NCBI RefSeq assembly: GCF_016834655.1
Contig: NZ_JAENHP010000031.1
Span: forward strand, 1-64,000
Length of the DNA: 64,000 bases
Direction of reading: 5' to 3'
Source of the DNA: Paractinoplanes ovalisporus
GTDB taxonomy: Bacteria; Actinomycetota; Actinomycetes; Mycobacteriales; Micromonosporaceae
Shown: piece after piece, positions 26,221 through 35,610 of the stretch
Position numbering within the stretch: position 1 is the first letter of the stretch
Layout: each line of letters opens with the position of its first letter
The notes under the pieces: model-generated
Told to the model about the DNA's origin: nothing
The model's database searches: none
Seen by the model: only the letters and a program-made list of their open reading frames with translations
Made by a program: the position numbers and the translations under genes

Positions 26221-28783
26221 AGGGCAGAGCGGTCAGCCGTACGCCGGTGGCGTCGCGCACGGCGTTGGCCAGCGCGGGAGCGACCGGGTTGAACGGGCTC
26301 TCGCTCATCGACTTCGCGCCCAGCGGCCCGATCGCGTCGTCGGTGTCGGCGAACAGCACCTCCGTACGCGGCACGTCCGCGAACGTGGGCAGGTGATATT
26401 GCCGGAACCCGGCCGTGGTGACGTGCCCGTCCGGTCCGATGTCGACGTGCTCGGCCAGGGTCGCCCCCAGCGCCTGGGCCACGCCGCCCTCGATCTGCCC
26501 GCGGCACTGCAGCGGGTTCATCACCGTGCCGGCGTCGGCGCTGTGCACGCTGCGCAGGATCCTCAACTCGCCGGTCCCGGGGTCGACCGCCACCCGGAAC
26601 CACTGCACGTTGAACGCCACCGACCGCGGGCTGCCACCCCAGTGCCCCTCGGCCGTGAAACCGTCGCCGGCCAGCTCCGCCAGCACCGAGTCGGTCAGTT
26701 CGGCCCCGCCCGCCGCCTGCCGGAGCTTCGCCTGCAGGCCGCGCGTCGCGTGCAGCACCGCCTTGCCCGCCACGACCACGCCGGTCGAGGCGAACGCGCC
26801 GGTGTCGTGCCGCACCACGTCGGTGTCGGACTGGCGCACGACGATCCGGTCGGGTGTCGTCCCCAGCGCGTCGGCCGCGATCTGCGCGTGCACGGTGGTG
26901 CTGCCGTTGCCGAACTCGGCCGTGCCGACCGCGATCTCGAACCGGCCGTCGGGCCGCAGCGTCGCCGTCGCGTCGGCGTAGTGCCCGCCGGGCGGCCCGG
27001 CCGCGATCATCGTGGCCGCCATCCCGTCGCCGACCAGCCAGCCCTCCGGAGCGGGTTCGGCCGGCGAGGCGGCCGCGGCCCGGATGTGGTCGAGGCACTG
27101 GTCGAGACCGTAGGAGGCGATCGTCAGGTCGTCCACGTGATCGCCGGGCGCGGTCAGATGGTCGCCCTCGCGCACGATGTTGAGCTCGCGCAGCACGATC
27201 GGGTCGACGCCCAGGCGACGGGCCAGCTCGTCCAGGGCCGACTCGACGGCGAACGAGACCTGCCCCAGCCCGTACCCCCGGAAAGCCCCGGCGGGCACCG
27301 TGTTCGTGTACGCACACCAGGCGTCGGTGCGCATGTTGGCGCAGCGGTAGACCGCGATCGACTCGTGGCAGCCGTGGAACATGACCGCCGGCCCGTGATT
27401 CCCGTACGCCCCGGTGTCCGAGACCACCCGCAGTTGAAGCGCCGTGAGCACACCGTCGGCGCGGGCCCCCACCTTCACCGTCACCGTGAACGGGTGCCGC
27501 GTGGTGGCCGACGTGAACTGCTCGGCCCTCGAGTACTCGTGGCGCACCGGCCGCCGCAACCGCAGCACGGCCAGCGCCACCAGATCCTCGACCAGCATCT
27601 CCTGCTTGCCGCCGAACCCGCCGCCGACCCGGCCCGCGACCACCCGCACACGATCTTCGGGCAGGTCGTAGAGCCGGGCCAGCGCCCGCCGGGTCAGGAA
27701 CGGCGTCTGGGTGCTGGTGCGCACGACCAGTCGGCCGTCGTCGTCGAGCCAGCCGACCGCGCCGTGCGTCTCGAGGCTCGCATGCTGCACCCGCGGGGTC
27801 GTGAACGTCTCTTCGTAGACCTCGGCCGCTTCGGCGAACCCGGCCCCGGGGTCGCCCATCTCGGCGTGCAGCTCGGCGACGACGTTGCGTTCGACCCCCG
27901 CATGCAGCTGCGGCGCGCCCTCGGCCATCGCCTGGTCGGGGGTCAGCACGGCCGGCAGCACCTCGTAGTCGACGGCCAGCGCGCGGACGCCCTCCTCGGC
28001 GGCGGCCTCGCTGGTGGCGACGACCGCGGCCACCCGCTGCCCGGCGAAGCGCACGACGTCGTCCAGCACCCGGGTGTCGGCCGGGTCCTCGGCCGCGTTC
28101 TCGTGCTGGGCGGTGGAGAAGCGGGCGGCGGGCGCGTCGGCGTGGGTGAGCACCAGCTCGACGCCGGGCACGGCCAGCGCGGCCTCGGTGCGCACGGCCA
28201 GAACGCGGGCGTGCGGGTGCGGCGAGCGCAGCACCTTCAGATGCAGAACCCCGGGCACGTCGAGGTCGAACGTGTAGCGGGCGCGGCCGGTGACCACCTG
28301 CGGGCCGGCCGGGGCGCCCAGGCTGGCGCCGACCGCCTTTCCGGTCACCGGCTCGGTCACGTTGACCACTCCGGCCACCGCGTCGGCGATGGCGCGATAT
28401 CCCGTACACCGGCAGAGGTTGCCCTTGAAAGCGCGGGGAAGGTCGGTGAGCTGGTCGCCGGTCAGGGCCGCGGTCGTCATGATCAGGCCCGCGGTGCAGA
28501 ACCCGCACTGGAAGCCCTGGGCGTCGAGGAAACGCTGCTGCACCGGGTGCAGGCCGTCGTCGCCGGCCAGCCCCTCGACCGTGGTGACGCTGCGGCCGGC
28601 CGCCCGGAACGCCGGATAGACGCAGGAGTGCACGGGCTTGCCGTCCACGTGCACCGTGCAGGCGCCGCAGTCTCCGGTGTCACAACCCTTCTTGACGCCG
28701 TACGCACCCTGGTCGCGCAGGTAGGTGCGCAGGCACTGGCCCGGACGGGGCGCCTGGTCGGGCTCGGCTCCGTTGATCTTCAC
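26126..28783 (-). CDS. Xanthine dehydrogenase-type molybdenum hydroxylase, fused [2Fe-2S] and Mo-binding subunits
   Basis: 885 residues from GTG. Residues 1-150 form the double [2Fe-2S] domain with Cys34, 39, 42, 54 and Cys93, 96, 124, 126. The rest is the molybdopterin domain (GGGFGGKQE, RGYGLGQVSFAVE, and the catalytic-Glu region GAKSMSESPFNPVAPALANAV). In many bacteria these are separate genes; here they are fused. The FAD subunit is encoded directly upstream with a GTGA overlap. Substrate is probably a purine or N-heterocycle. Its C-terminal tail overlaps the convergent kinase gene. Confidence 0.93.
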   Translation of the reverse strand: MKINGAEPDQAPRPGQCLRTYLRDQGAYGVKKGCDTGDCGACTVHVDGKPVHSCVYPAFRAAGRSVTTVEGLAGDDGLHPVQQRFLDAQGFQCGFCTAGLIMTTAALTGDQLTDLPRAFKGNLCRCTGYRAIADAVAGVVNVTEPVTGKAVGASLGAPAGPQVVTGRARYTFDLDVPGVLHLKVLRSPHPHARVLAVRTEAALAVPGVELVLTHADAPAARFSTAQHENAAEDPADTRVLDDVVRFAGQRVAAVVATSEAAAEEGVRALAVDYEVLPAVLTPDQAMAEGAPQLHAGVERNVVAELHAEMGDPGAGFAEAAEVYEETFTTPRVQHASLETHGAVGWLDDDGRLVVRTSTQTPFLTRRALARLYDLPEDRVRVVAGRVGGGFGGKQEMLVEDLVALAVLRLRRPVRHEYSRAEQFTSATTRHPFTVTVKVGARADGVLTALQLRVVSDTGAYGNHGPAVMFHGCHESIAVYRCANMRTDAWCAYTNTVPAGAFRGYGLGQVSFAVESALDELARRLGVDPIVLRELNIVREGDHLTAPGDHVDDLTIASYGLDQCLDHIRAAAASPAEPAPEGWLVGDGMAATMIAAGPPGGHYADATATLRPDGRFEIAVGTAEFGNGSTTVHAQIAADALGTTPDRIVVRQSDTDVVRHDTGAFASTGVVVAGKAVLHATRGLQAKLRQAAGGAELTDSVLAELAGDGFTAEGHWGGSPRSVAFNVQWFRVAVDPGTGELRILRSVHSADAGTVMNPLQCRGQIEGGVAQALGATLAEHVDIGPDGHVTTAGFRQYHLPTFADVPRTEVLFADTDDAIGPLGAKSMSESPFNPVAPALANAVRDATGVRLTALPFTRDRIWSALQPATPGGPAARSDRESGAASA

Positions 28784-29559
28784 GCGACCAGCTCCGCCCG
28801 GATCTGCTCGGCGTAGAGGCGGGTCATGTGCCGTCGCCAGGCCGGGAGCCCGTGCACGTCGTCGACATAGGCGTCGTCGGGGATCCGCTCGGCCAGCGCC
28901 ACCGACATCAGCTCGGCGGTCGGCGGCTCGGCGAACCTCAGCACGTACGGACGCCTGGTCGCCGCGGTCACCGTCACGGTCAGCCCGTCCCGGTCGCTCC
29001 GGCCGACGACCAGCACCCCCGAGCGGCCATGAGCATGCAGAGAGCCTTGCCGGTACGCGGTCACGGCCGTCAGCGCCGAGGCCGGCAGATGCATCGAGCG
29101 CAGCAGCTCACCCTCGCGCAGCACGGTGGTGCCCTCGCCGGTGACGAAGTCGGCCACCGGCAGCGTGCGCTCGCCCTCCGGGCTCTGCAGCAGCACCGTG
29201 CCGTCGAGCGCGGCCCCCAGCGCGATCATCGGCCCGGCCGGCAGCGCGGCGCACAGGTTGCCGCCGACGGTCGCCACGTTCCAGATCTTGAAGGAGGCGA
29301 GGAAGGCGTGGCAGCACTTCTCGGCGATGTCGTAGCCGCTCGCCGCCAGCTCGGCGATCGTGCAGGTGGCGGCGATCTCGAGGCCGTCGTCGCGCAGCGT
29401 GAGGGCGGGCCAGTCGGCGGCGGTCAGATCGAGCAGGCGGGTCAGGTGCGGACGTGGCTCGCCGAACAGCGCCGTGCCGCCGCCGAGCCACGCGTCACCC
29501 GGGCGCCACTGACCCACCTGGGCCGGGCTGATCACTTCGGTGACGGTGTTCAGGTCCAC
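28780..29559 (-). CDS. FAD-binding subunit of xanthine dehydrogenase-type enzyme
   Basis: 259 residues from GTG. CoxM/XdhB-type FAD domain with WLGGGTAL (about 23-30), the second FAD loop NVATVGGNLCAALPAG (about 94-109), and a short C-terminal CO-dehydrogenase flavoprotein domain. It passes electrons from the [2Fe-2S] domains to the acceptor. First gene of a two-gene unit with the fused hydroxylase. No XdhC-like maturation gene is visible nearby. Confidence 0.92.
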   Translation of the reverse strand: MDLNTVTEVISPAQVGQWRPGDAWLGGGTALFGEPRPHLTRLLDLTAADWPALTLRDDGLEIAATCTIAELAASGYDIAEKCCHAFLASFKIWNVATVGGNLCAALPAGPMIALGAALDGTVLLQSPEGERTLPVADFVTGEGTTVLREGELLRSMHLPASALTAVTAYRQGSLHAHGRSGVLVVGRSDRDGLTVTVTAATRRPYVLRFAEPPTAELMSVALAERIPDDAYVDDVHGLPAWRRHMTRLYAEQIRAELVA

Positions 29560-29588
29560 GTTCGTACGCTACGCGGGTCGTGTTTCAT

Positions 29589-31019
29589 TCAATTCACGAT
29601 CAGAGTCGTGGCCGCGACAGTCGCCGCCCAGGCCACGAACAGCAGCAGCGGGCGGCGCGGGACGTCGAGCATGGGCGGCGGGGGCAACGGGCTCATGCTC
29701 AGCGCGCGGATCCGGGTGTCGCGCAGCGCGGCCACCAGCTGGTCGGCCGTGCGCTGGTGCGAGCGTGAGGGCCAGGGCGCGGGCACCGGGACGGTGAGCA
29801 CGGCCTCGCCCGCGGTCAGCACCACCATGCCCTCGTCGTCGTGCACGATCGCGCTGTCGGTGGCCCACGGCTCCCGGTTGCGGTCGCGGAAGCCGATCGC
29901 CGCGACCCCGCCCGCGTGCCAGCGCAGCCGCGGCCGCAGCTGGGAGCGCCAGCCGAACTCGTACCCGGCCGCCGCCGCGACCCCGGCCACGGCGATCATC
30001 ACGTCCCGGGGAAGCCCGGCCAGATGGGCCACCTCACCCAGGGCCAGCGCCGCGCCCAGACCGATGGCGATGGTGGCGATCCAGGCCCGCTGCGGCGAGA
30101 TGCGGTGCTCCCGGGCCTGGAAGGCGTCGGCGTCCCGATCGGCCGGGCGCAGCGACTCGGGGTCGACCAGCTGTTCCTCGTCGTCCTCGATCTCGCGGGG
30201 CAGACCCTCGACCACGTCGTACGGGACCTCGATGATCTCGCCGACCGGGCCCACCGGGACGTGCAGCCGGTCGCCGACCTCGAGCGCGCACCAGCTGCCC
30301 GGGCGCGGGTCGCCGTAGAGGACGGCGGCCTCGGTGTGCACGTCGTCCTCGTCGTGGCGCGGTTCCGGCTCGGCCACGTCGAAGGCGAACTCGAGGGCGG
30401 TGCGGCCGTCCTCGGAGGGCAGCAGCACGTGGACGTACCCCTCCTGTTCGACCGCGCGCACCGCATGCACGGGCTGGGGTGTGAGGAACAGGCGGCGCAG
30501 TGCGGCCTGGTGCCGCATCGCGCGGGCGAGCAAGGCACAGCCCAGGCCGAAGGCGGAGACGGTGGCGGCCAGCCAGGGCACGGCCGCGTCGTCCACGGCC
30601 ACCCAGGCCACCCCGGCCGCGGCCCCGACCAGCAGCGAGAAACCGGCCACCTCGGCCGGGGCGGCGACGTGCGGAACGGCGTACGGGGAAGGGGGTTTGC
30701 GATGTGGCACCGGCAGCGGCGCGGGCGGCTTGTCGAGGCGGGAGAGCAGGATCGCGACGACCGCGTAACCCCAGGTGGCGAAGACTGTGCCGGGGTTGAT
30801 GGCGAGTGGGGTCCACAGCACCGCTCCGAGCACGGCGGCCCAGGCGGCGGCGCCTCGATGGGCGTACACCATGAGCGCCGGCGCCAGTAGCACGCCCAGA
30901 CCGACCCAGCGGGCGGCCGGGGCGGGGTCGCTGGGACCGCCGAACAGGCCGAAGACCAGCAGGAACGTCACCACGCCGGCGGCCGGCACACTGGTGTCCA
31001 CGCGCATCAGCCAACGCAT
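29589..31019 (-). CDS. Polytopic membrane protein of unknown function
   Basis: 476 residues. Hydrophobic segments cluster at about 10-100 and 125-170; a soluble region follows (about 180-310, rich in Asp/Glu, with DVVEGLPREIEDDEEQ); further hydrophobic segments lie at about 318-355, with a final C-terminal helix. No known catalytic motif. The soluble middle resembles the unassigned domain of other actinobacterial membrane proteins. Same strand as the hydroxylase genes, 29 bp upstream, but no functional link is evident. Confidence 0.75.
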   Translation of the reverse strand: MRWLMRVDTSVPAAGVVTFLLVFGLFGGPSDPAPAARWVGLGVLLAPALMVYAHRGAAAWAAVLGAVLWTPLAINPGTVFATWGYAVVAILLSRLDKPPAPLPVPHRKPPSPYAVPHVAAPAEVAGFSLLVGAAAGVAWVAVDDAAVPWLAATVSAFGLGCALLARAMRHQAALRRLFLTPQPVHAVRAVEQEGYVHVLLPSEDGRTALEFAFDVAEPEPRHDEDDVHTEAAVLYGDPRPGSWCALEVGDRLHVPVGPVGEIIEVPYDVVEGLPREIEDDEEQLVDPESLRPADRDADAFQAREHRISPQRAWIATIAIGLGAALALGEVAHLAGLPRDVMIAVAGVAAAAGYEFGWRSQLRPRLRWHAGGVAAIGFRDRNREPWATDSAIVHDDEGMVVLTAGEAVLTVPVPAPWPSRSHQRTADQLVAALRDTRIRALSMSPLPPPPMLDVPRRPLLLFVAWAATVAATTLIVN

Positions 31020-31069
31020 GACTCCATGGTCATGCGTTGGCCGACATTTTGCGGCGATTTGCGGCTATG

Positions 31070-33247
31070 TCAGGGGCCGCTCACGATGCTGGTGACCTGG
31101 TGGCCGCTGTTCACCGTCTGGCCCGTGTTGTTGATGACGCTGGTGATCGTGCCGGTGCCGCCGAGCGAGACCGTGACCATGTCGCGGAACCGCACGCCCG
31201 ACTTGACCGGCACCTCGAACGCCCGCTGCGCGACCACCGACGGGTTGACGTTGAAGAAGCAGTAGCTGCCCAGCCCCCACGCCTCGTGCGTGGTCACCGA
31301 GTCGGCCACCTTGTAGGCCGCCCAGCCGCGGGTCGAGCCGTTCATCCAGGCGGCCTGGTTCGGCGGGTCGTACGGCATCTCGTTCTGATAGAAGTAGGTC
31401 CGGCCGCGGTCGCCGTTCCAGATCGTCTGGTACTGCTGATAGTGCTCGACGAAGAGGCCGTAGAACGTGACGTCGTTGCCGTTGACGATCAGCCCGTTGC
31501 GGCCGGTGTTGACGTTCCAGCCGACGGTTCCGCCGTTGCCGTGGTCGGCGCGCCAGATCCAGGCGTGGTCACCGATCACGTTGTTGCTGTTGACCTCGAC
31601 GCTCACGGTGGCCTTGCCCGCGATCGATCCGCCGACGCGGACGAAGACGTCGGAGAGCACGGTCGGGTTGGCCGCGTGCGACGCCGACGACCCGGCCGGG
31701 CCGACCTGCAGCAGGGTGTTCGAGTTGGTCGTGCCCGCATCGAAGAGCACCCCGGCCAGCCGTACGCCGTCCACGTCGGCGATCGTCATGGCGTTCACGC
31801 CGCCGGTCGGCACGAAGGTGGCCAGGCCCAGGCCCAGCACCACCGTGCCGGCACGGGTGACGTTCAGGGTCTGGTTGAGGTTGTAGACACCCGGCGTGAC
31901 CAGCAGGTTCTTGCCCTGTGCGAGGGCCGCGTTGATGGTGGCGGCGGTGTCACCGGGCTTGACCACATAGAAAGTGCTGATCGGCAGCGACGTGCCCGCC
32001 GGGTTGCCGTTGGCCCAGGTGGTGCCGCTGACGTTGCTGCGCAGAGCGGGCACGAAGACCTGATAGGCGCCGGCCGCATCGACGTACAGGTAAGGCTTCT
32101 CGGCGATGGTCGGCGAGGTGCCGATCGTGGTGAACGGCGGGTTGGGGAAGCTCTGGGCCGGGGCGCCGGGGGAGCCGACGAACACCTGGTTCCAGTTCGA
32201 GCCGTTCCAGCTGCCCATCTGCGAGTTGCGGGTGAGGAACTGCTGCTGGCTGCCGCTCTGGATCTGGCCGTCGATCTTCGAGTCGGCGATGAACCCACCG
32301 CTCGACCAGCCGCCGTCGGACAGAGCCAGGTTCCCGCGTACGTGCATCCGCCGGTACGGCGCCGCCTGGCTCACGGCCCAGCGGTCGAGGCCGTCCTGCG
32401 GCGTGACGCTCAGCCCCTCGGCGGAGCGCCAGAAGTTCTGGGTCGCGTTCTGCGAACCGTCCGGCCACCAGTCGGCCTCGACGTGCACGTGGCCGTTGAT
32501 GTTCACCTGGTCGGGGACAAGACCGAGACCGGCGACCTGGGTGAAGAAGCCGACGTTGACGTCCACGTTGTAGGAGCCGGGCTTGAACAGCAGCGCCTGC
32601 CGGGCCTGGCCGAACTGGTTCGTGACCTGCTGGTTGAAGACGCTGTTGAGCTTGCTCTGGATCGTGCTCGCGCTCATCGACTGGTCGAACACGGTCACGT
32701 TCGGGCCCAGGTCGGGGTTGTTCGGGTTGTTGGGCGGAGTGGTGGGAGGCGTGGTCGGGGGAGTGGTCGGGCCGCCGTTCATGGTCCACTTCTGGTTGGC
32801 GCCGCCGCCGCACGTCCACAGCTGCAGCTTGGCGCCGTCGGCGAGGTTGTTGTCCTTGATGTCCAGGCACTTGCCGGCCTTGACGTTGACCAGGTCCTTC
32901 GCGGCGTTGAGGGTCCACTGCTGGCTGGTCAGGCCGCTGAAACAGTCCCACATGTGCACGACCGCGCCGTCGGTGGTGGCGCCGTTGGCCACGTCGAGGC
33001 ACTTGCCCAGGCCGCGGACCGAGCCGTCGTCGGCAAGCGTCCAGGTCTGGTTGGGGCCGCTCGCGCAGGTCCACATCTGGGGCTGGTTGCCGTTGGCCGT
33101 GCTGCCGTTGGTCACGTCCAGGCATTTGCCGTTGGCCGCGCTCGTCACTGAGCCCGTGGTCGCGGCGTACGCCTGCGTCATGGTTGTCAGGCCGATCCCC
33201 GCGACAGTCGCTGCCAGCGCTATTGTTGTTACGATTTTTCGCTTCAT
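31070..33247 (-). CDS. Secreted RICIN-lectin protein with pectate-lyase-like beta-helix
   Basis: 725 residues from the ATG of MKRKIVTTIA, with GAGGA eight bases upstream. Signal peptide (1-28, ending AYA), an RICIN-type beta-trefoil (about 32-160, repeated GKCLDV and QTWTL/QKWTM), a Pro/Thr linker (TTPPTTPPTTPP), then a long right-handed beta-helix domain (about 185-720) rich in Asn, Gly and Val. Related actinobacterial proteins are often labelled 'adenylyl cyclase', which no motif here supports. Probably polysaccharide-binding or -cleaving. It begins 11 bp after the alginate-lyase-like gene and is likely co-expressed with it. Confidence 0.85.
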   Translation of the reverse strand: MKRKIVTTIALAATVAGIGLTTMTQAYAATTGSVTSAANGKCLDVTNGSTANGNQPQMWTCASGPNQTWTLADDGSVRGLGKCLDVANGATTDGAVVHMWDCFSGLTSQQWTLNAAKDLVNVKAGKCLDIKDNNLADGAKLQLWTCGGGANQKWTMNGGPTTPPTTPPTTPPNNPNNPDLGPNVTVFDQSMSASTIQSKLNSVFNQQVTNQFGQARQALLFKPGSYNVDVNVGFFTQVAGLGLVPDQVNINGHVHVEADWWPDGSQNATQNFWRSAEGLSVTPQDGLDRWAVSQAAPYRRMHVRGNLALSDGGWSSGGFIADSKIDGQIQSGSQQQFLTRNSQMGSWNGSNWNQVFVGSPGAPAQSFPNPPFTTIGTSPTIAEKPYLYVDAAGAYQVFVPALRSNVSGTTWANGNPAGTSLPISTFYVVKPGDTAATINAALAQGKNLLVTPGVYNLNQTLNVTRAGTVVLGLGLATFVPTGGVNAMTIADVDGVRLAGVLFDAGTTNSNTLLQVGPAGSSASHAANPTVLSDVFVRVGGSIAGKATVSVEVNSNNVIGDHAWIWRADHGNGGTVGWNVNTGRNGLIVNGNDVTFYGLFVEHYQQYQTIWNGDRGRTYFYQNEMPYDPPNQAAWMNGSTRGWAAYKVADSVTTHEAWGLGSYCFFNVNPSVVAQRAFEVPVKSGVRFRDMVTVSLGGTGTITSVINNTGQTVNSGHQVTSIVSGP

Positions 33248-33258
33248 ATCGGGCATCC

Positions 33259-34509
33259 TCAGGCGGGGTTGTTGGCGTGGGTGAGCGTCTCCCAGGCCAC
33301 GAACAGGTTGTTCGTGCCCTGTGGGCGGCGCGACTCGGTGTAGGTCCTGGAGTTGGTCATCGCGATGCCGAGCCGGTTCGCGAGCGCGTTGTAGGCCACC
33401 TCGGTCACCGGGCCGAGGCCCTTGGTCACCGAGCCGCCGCAGATGGTGGCGGGCACGGCGGTGCCGTTCTCGAACTTGGTGTGGAAGCCGAGGGCATGCC
33501 GCATCCGCTCGGACACCGACGGCCAGAGGTCCGCGCCCTGGATCCGGGTGGTCTCGGCGACGTGGCTGATGGCCGAGATGCCGTAGCCGGTGTGCACGAA
33601 GTCGCGGCAGGTCTCCTGGGCGAGGCCGTCGACGAAGGTGCTCTGCCCCTGCCAGTAGCTGATCAGCTCGGCCCGGGTGTCGACGCTGCCGACCGGCGGA
33701 TACTTGGGCTGGCTGCCGTCGGCCGCGATGTAGATGTAGGCGGCGGTGCGGGCCTGGAAGCGGGCGATCGCCCGGTCGTAACTGGCCTGGTCGTCGAGGT
33801 GCACGGCGATGCCGACCGCGGCCTCCATCATCGACAGTTCCCAGTTGCCGTTGCTGCTGCTTCCGCCGATCACGACCGGCAGATAGACGGTGCGCAGCAT
33901 GGTGGCGAACCGGGCCTGGTTCGGCCAGGAGCCGTACGCGTGCTTGATGATCTCGGCGGCGCGCGGCCAGACCGAACCGGCCCAGCCGGTCTGCAGCGGG
34001 GCGTTGCTGTTGGTGTGCGCTTTGATCGTCGCCGACCAGGCGTCCATCAGGGCGATCGACTTCTGCGCGTACGCCGTGTTGCCGCTGATGTACCAGATCA
34101 GAGCGTCCGTGTACGCGGCGATCGCGTCCTCGCGCTCGTCGGTGCACCCGTTGTTGGGGTTGGAGTAGGAGCCGCACTCGACCGTCGCGCGGGGGGCCGG
34201 CGTCCGGCTGAGGGACGCGTAGCGGCTGGCCAGCATCTGGTTGTAGGCGGCGGTCCACGGCTGGGCGCCGGCGGTGACCTTGCTCTTGACGAAGTCGAGC
34301 TGGGCGCGGCTGACCAGGACGCCAGGGTGGGTGAACGCTGCTCTTGTCTCCGCGGCGTCGGCTCTTGTCCCGGCGGCGTCGGCTCTTGTTTCCGCGGCGT
34401 CGGCCGTCAGGGCTCTTGTCTCCGCGGCGTCGGCAGTCAGGCGGAAGCCGAACGCGGCCGCCGCCGTGACTAATGCCGTGAACACCGCCAAAAGGGCGCG
34501 CTTGTGCAT
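33259..34509 (-). CDS. Secreted alginate-lyase-family protein
   Basis: 416 residues. Signal peptide (about 1-28), a four-fold Ala/Glu/Thr-rich repeat (ADAAETRA, residues 26-57), then an alpha/alpha-barrel lyase domain of the alginate lyase (PL5-like) kind with FTHPGVLVSRAQLDFVK, WPRAAEIIKHA and NGNWELSMMEA, which carries the conserved Asn and aromatic region. GGAG lies seven bases before the ATG. First gene of a two-gene polysaccharide unit behind a LacI-type palindrome. The true substrate could be another uronan. Confidence 0.88.
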   Translation of the reverse strand: MHKRALLAVFTALVTAAAAFGFRLTADAAETRALTADAAETRADAAGTRADAAETRAAFTHPGVLVSRAQLDFVKSKVTAGAQPWTAAYNQMLASRYASLSRTPAPRATVECGSYSNPNNGCTDEREDAIAAYTDALIWYISGNTAYAQKSIALMDAWSATIKAHTNSNAPLQTGWAGSVWPRAAEIIKHAYGSWPNQARFATMLRTVYLPVVIGGSSSNGNWELSMMEAAVGIAVHLDDQASYDRAIARFQARTAAYIYIAADGSQPKYPPVGSVDTRAELISYWQGQSTFVDGLAQETCRDFVHTGYGISAISHVAETTRIQGADLWPSVSERMRHALGFHTKFENGTAVPATICGGSVTKGLGPVTEVAYNALANRLGIAMTNSRTYTESRRPQGTNNLFVAWETLTHANNPA

Positions 34510-34625
34510 AGGGGATCTCCCGGGTGGGGGTGGGGAACCGGAAAGTGAGTTAACAGTTCCCATCCCGGGAGATCCCGGTCAAGCAGAAATCGACGTACTT
34601 AAGTCTCTCTTAAAGGTTCCGGAAC

Positions 34626-34641
34626 AAGAGAGCGCTCTCTT
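34626..34641. promoter_or_regulatory. Perfect 16-bp palindrome, probable LacI-family operator
   Basis: AAGAGAGCGCTCTCTT lies about 117 bp before the alginate-lyase-like ATG, with the central CG step typical of LacI-family operators in actinomycetes. A LacI-family regulator is encoded 3.7 kb away. The link is inferred. Confidence 0.75.
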
Positions 34642-34663
34642 AGTTCAACTCTTACTCTCAGGC

Positions 34664-35542
34664 TTACTTGAAGTAGTGGCCGGCGCTCAGATCCTCGATC
34701 AGCGTGGGCCCGGTCGGGTTCCATCCCAGCAGCTCACGGGTGATCTTGTTGGAGGCCGGGCTGTCGGCGGCGAACATCGGCCCGATCCATCCGAAGTCCG
34801 CCGGCTCGGCCTGCGCGGTGGGCACGCCCAGCCCGCGGCCGATCGCCCCGGCGATGTCCCGCGCGGTGATCGCCTCCTCGCCGACGGCGTGCAGGATGGC
34901 GCCGGCGGGAGCCTTCTCGATCGCGAGGCGGAACAGGGTAGCGGCGTCGCTGCGGTGCACGGCGGTCCACCGGTTCGAGCCGTCGCCGACGTAGCCGGCC
35001 ACCTTGCGCTCGCGGGCCACGTTGATCAGCGTGGGCACGAAGCCCTGGTCGCCCTCGCCGTGCACGGTCGGGGCGAGCCGCACGATCTGCGTGCGGACAC
35101 CCTTGTCGACCAGGGCGAGCGCGGCCGCCGCGTTCTGTTGCCGCGGGTGGGCCGAGGCGAGATCGGCCGTGTCGTTCTCGGTGAGCACCCGGCCCGGCAC
35201 CACGGCGAGCGTGCCCGAGGCGATGGCCAGGGGGCGGTCGGTGCCCTCGAGGGCCTCGCCCAGGGCTTCGATGGCGGCGCGGTCCTTGCGCAGCGACTCC
35301 GCGAAGTTGCCGAAGTCGTGCACGAAGGCCAGGTGGATGACGGCGTCGGCGTTGCGGGCGCCGTCGCGCAGCAGGTCGAGCGAGTCGAGGTCGCCGCGGA
35401 GCACCTGGGCGCCGGCGGCGGCGACGGCCCGGGCCTTCTCGTCGGAGCGGGCCAGACCCACCACCTCGTGCCCGTGGGAGATCAGCTCGGGCACGACCGC
35501 GGAGCCGATCCAGCCGGAGGCGCCGGTGACGAATACGCGCAT
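34664..35542 (-). CDS. NAD(P)-dependent SDR/epimerase family oxidoreductase
   Basis: 292 residues of the extended SDR/NmrA-like kind: nucleotide-binding GASGWIG (residues 7-13), DL at the end of beta-3 (GDLDSLDLL), and an HLAF segment in place of a classical catalytic centre. The family's YxxxK is not obvious (HPRQQNAAAALALVDKG in that area), so it may be an atypical reductase. Divergent from a TetR regulator across a gap with four copies of one operator, so it is probably the regulated target. Confidence 0.88.
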   Translation of the reverse strand: MRVFVTGASGWIGSAVVPELISHGHEVVGLARSDEKARAVAAAGAQVLRGDLDSLDLLRDGARNADAVIHLAFVHDFGNFAESLRKDRAAIEALGEALEGTDRPLAIASGTLAVVPGRVLTENDTADLASAHPRQQNAAAALALVDKGVRTQIVRLAPTVHGEGDQGFVPTLINVARERKVAGYVGDGSNRWTAVHRSDAATLFRLAIEKAPAGAILHAVGEEAITARDIAGAIGRGLGVPTAQAEPADFGWIGPMFAADSPASNKITRELLGWNPTGPTLIEDLSAGHYFK

Positions 35543-35610
35543 GACAGTTCCTTCTCTCGTACGGGGTCCTGGATCCTCACGCCTTTCGCGGTTCCGGATC
35601 CTCGCGGCCG

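Noticed and set aside
26221..28816. Plus-strand 807-codon open frame
   Set aside because: Antisense to the fused molybdenum hydroxylase, which has all iron-sulfur cysteines and molybdopterin motifs.
31070..33247. Adenylate cyclase
   Set aside because: Proteins of this kind are often so labelled, but I see no cyclase motif; the visible domains are a RICIN trefoil and a beta-helix.
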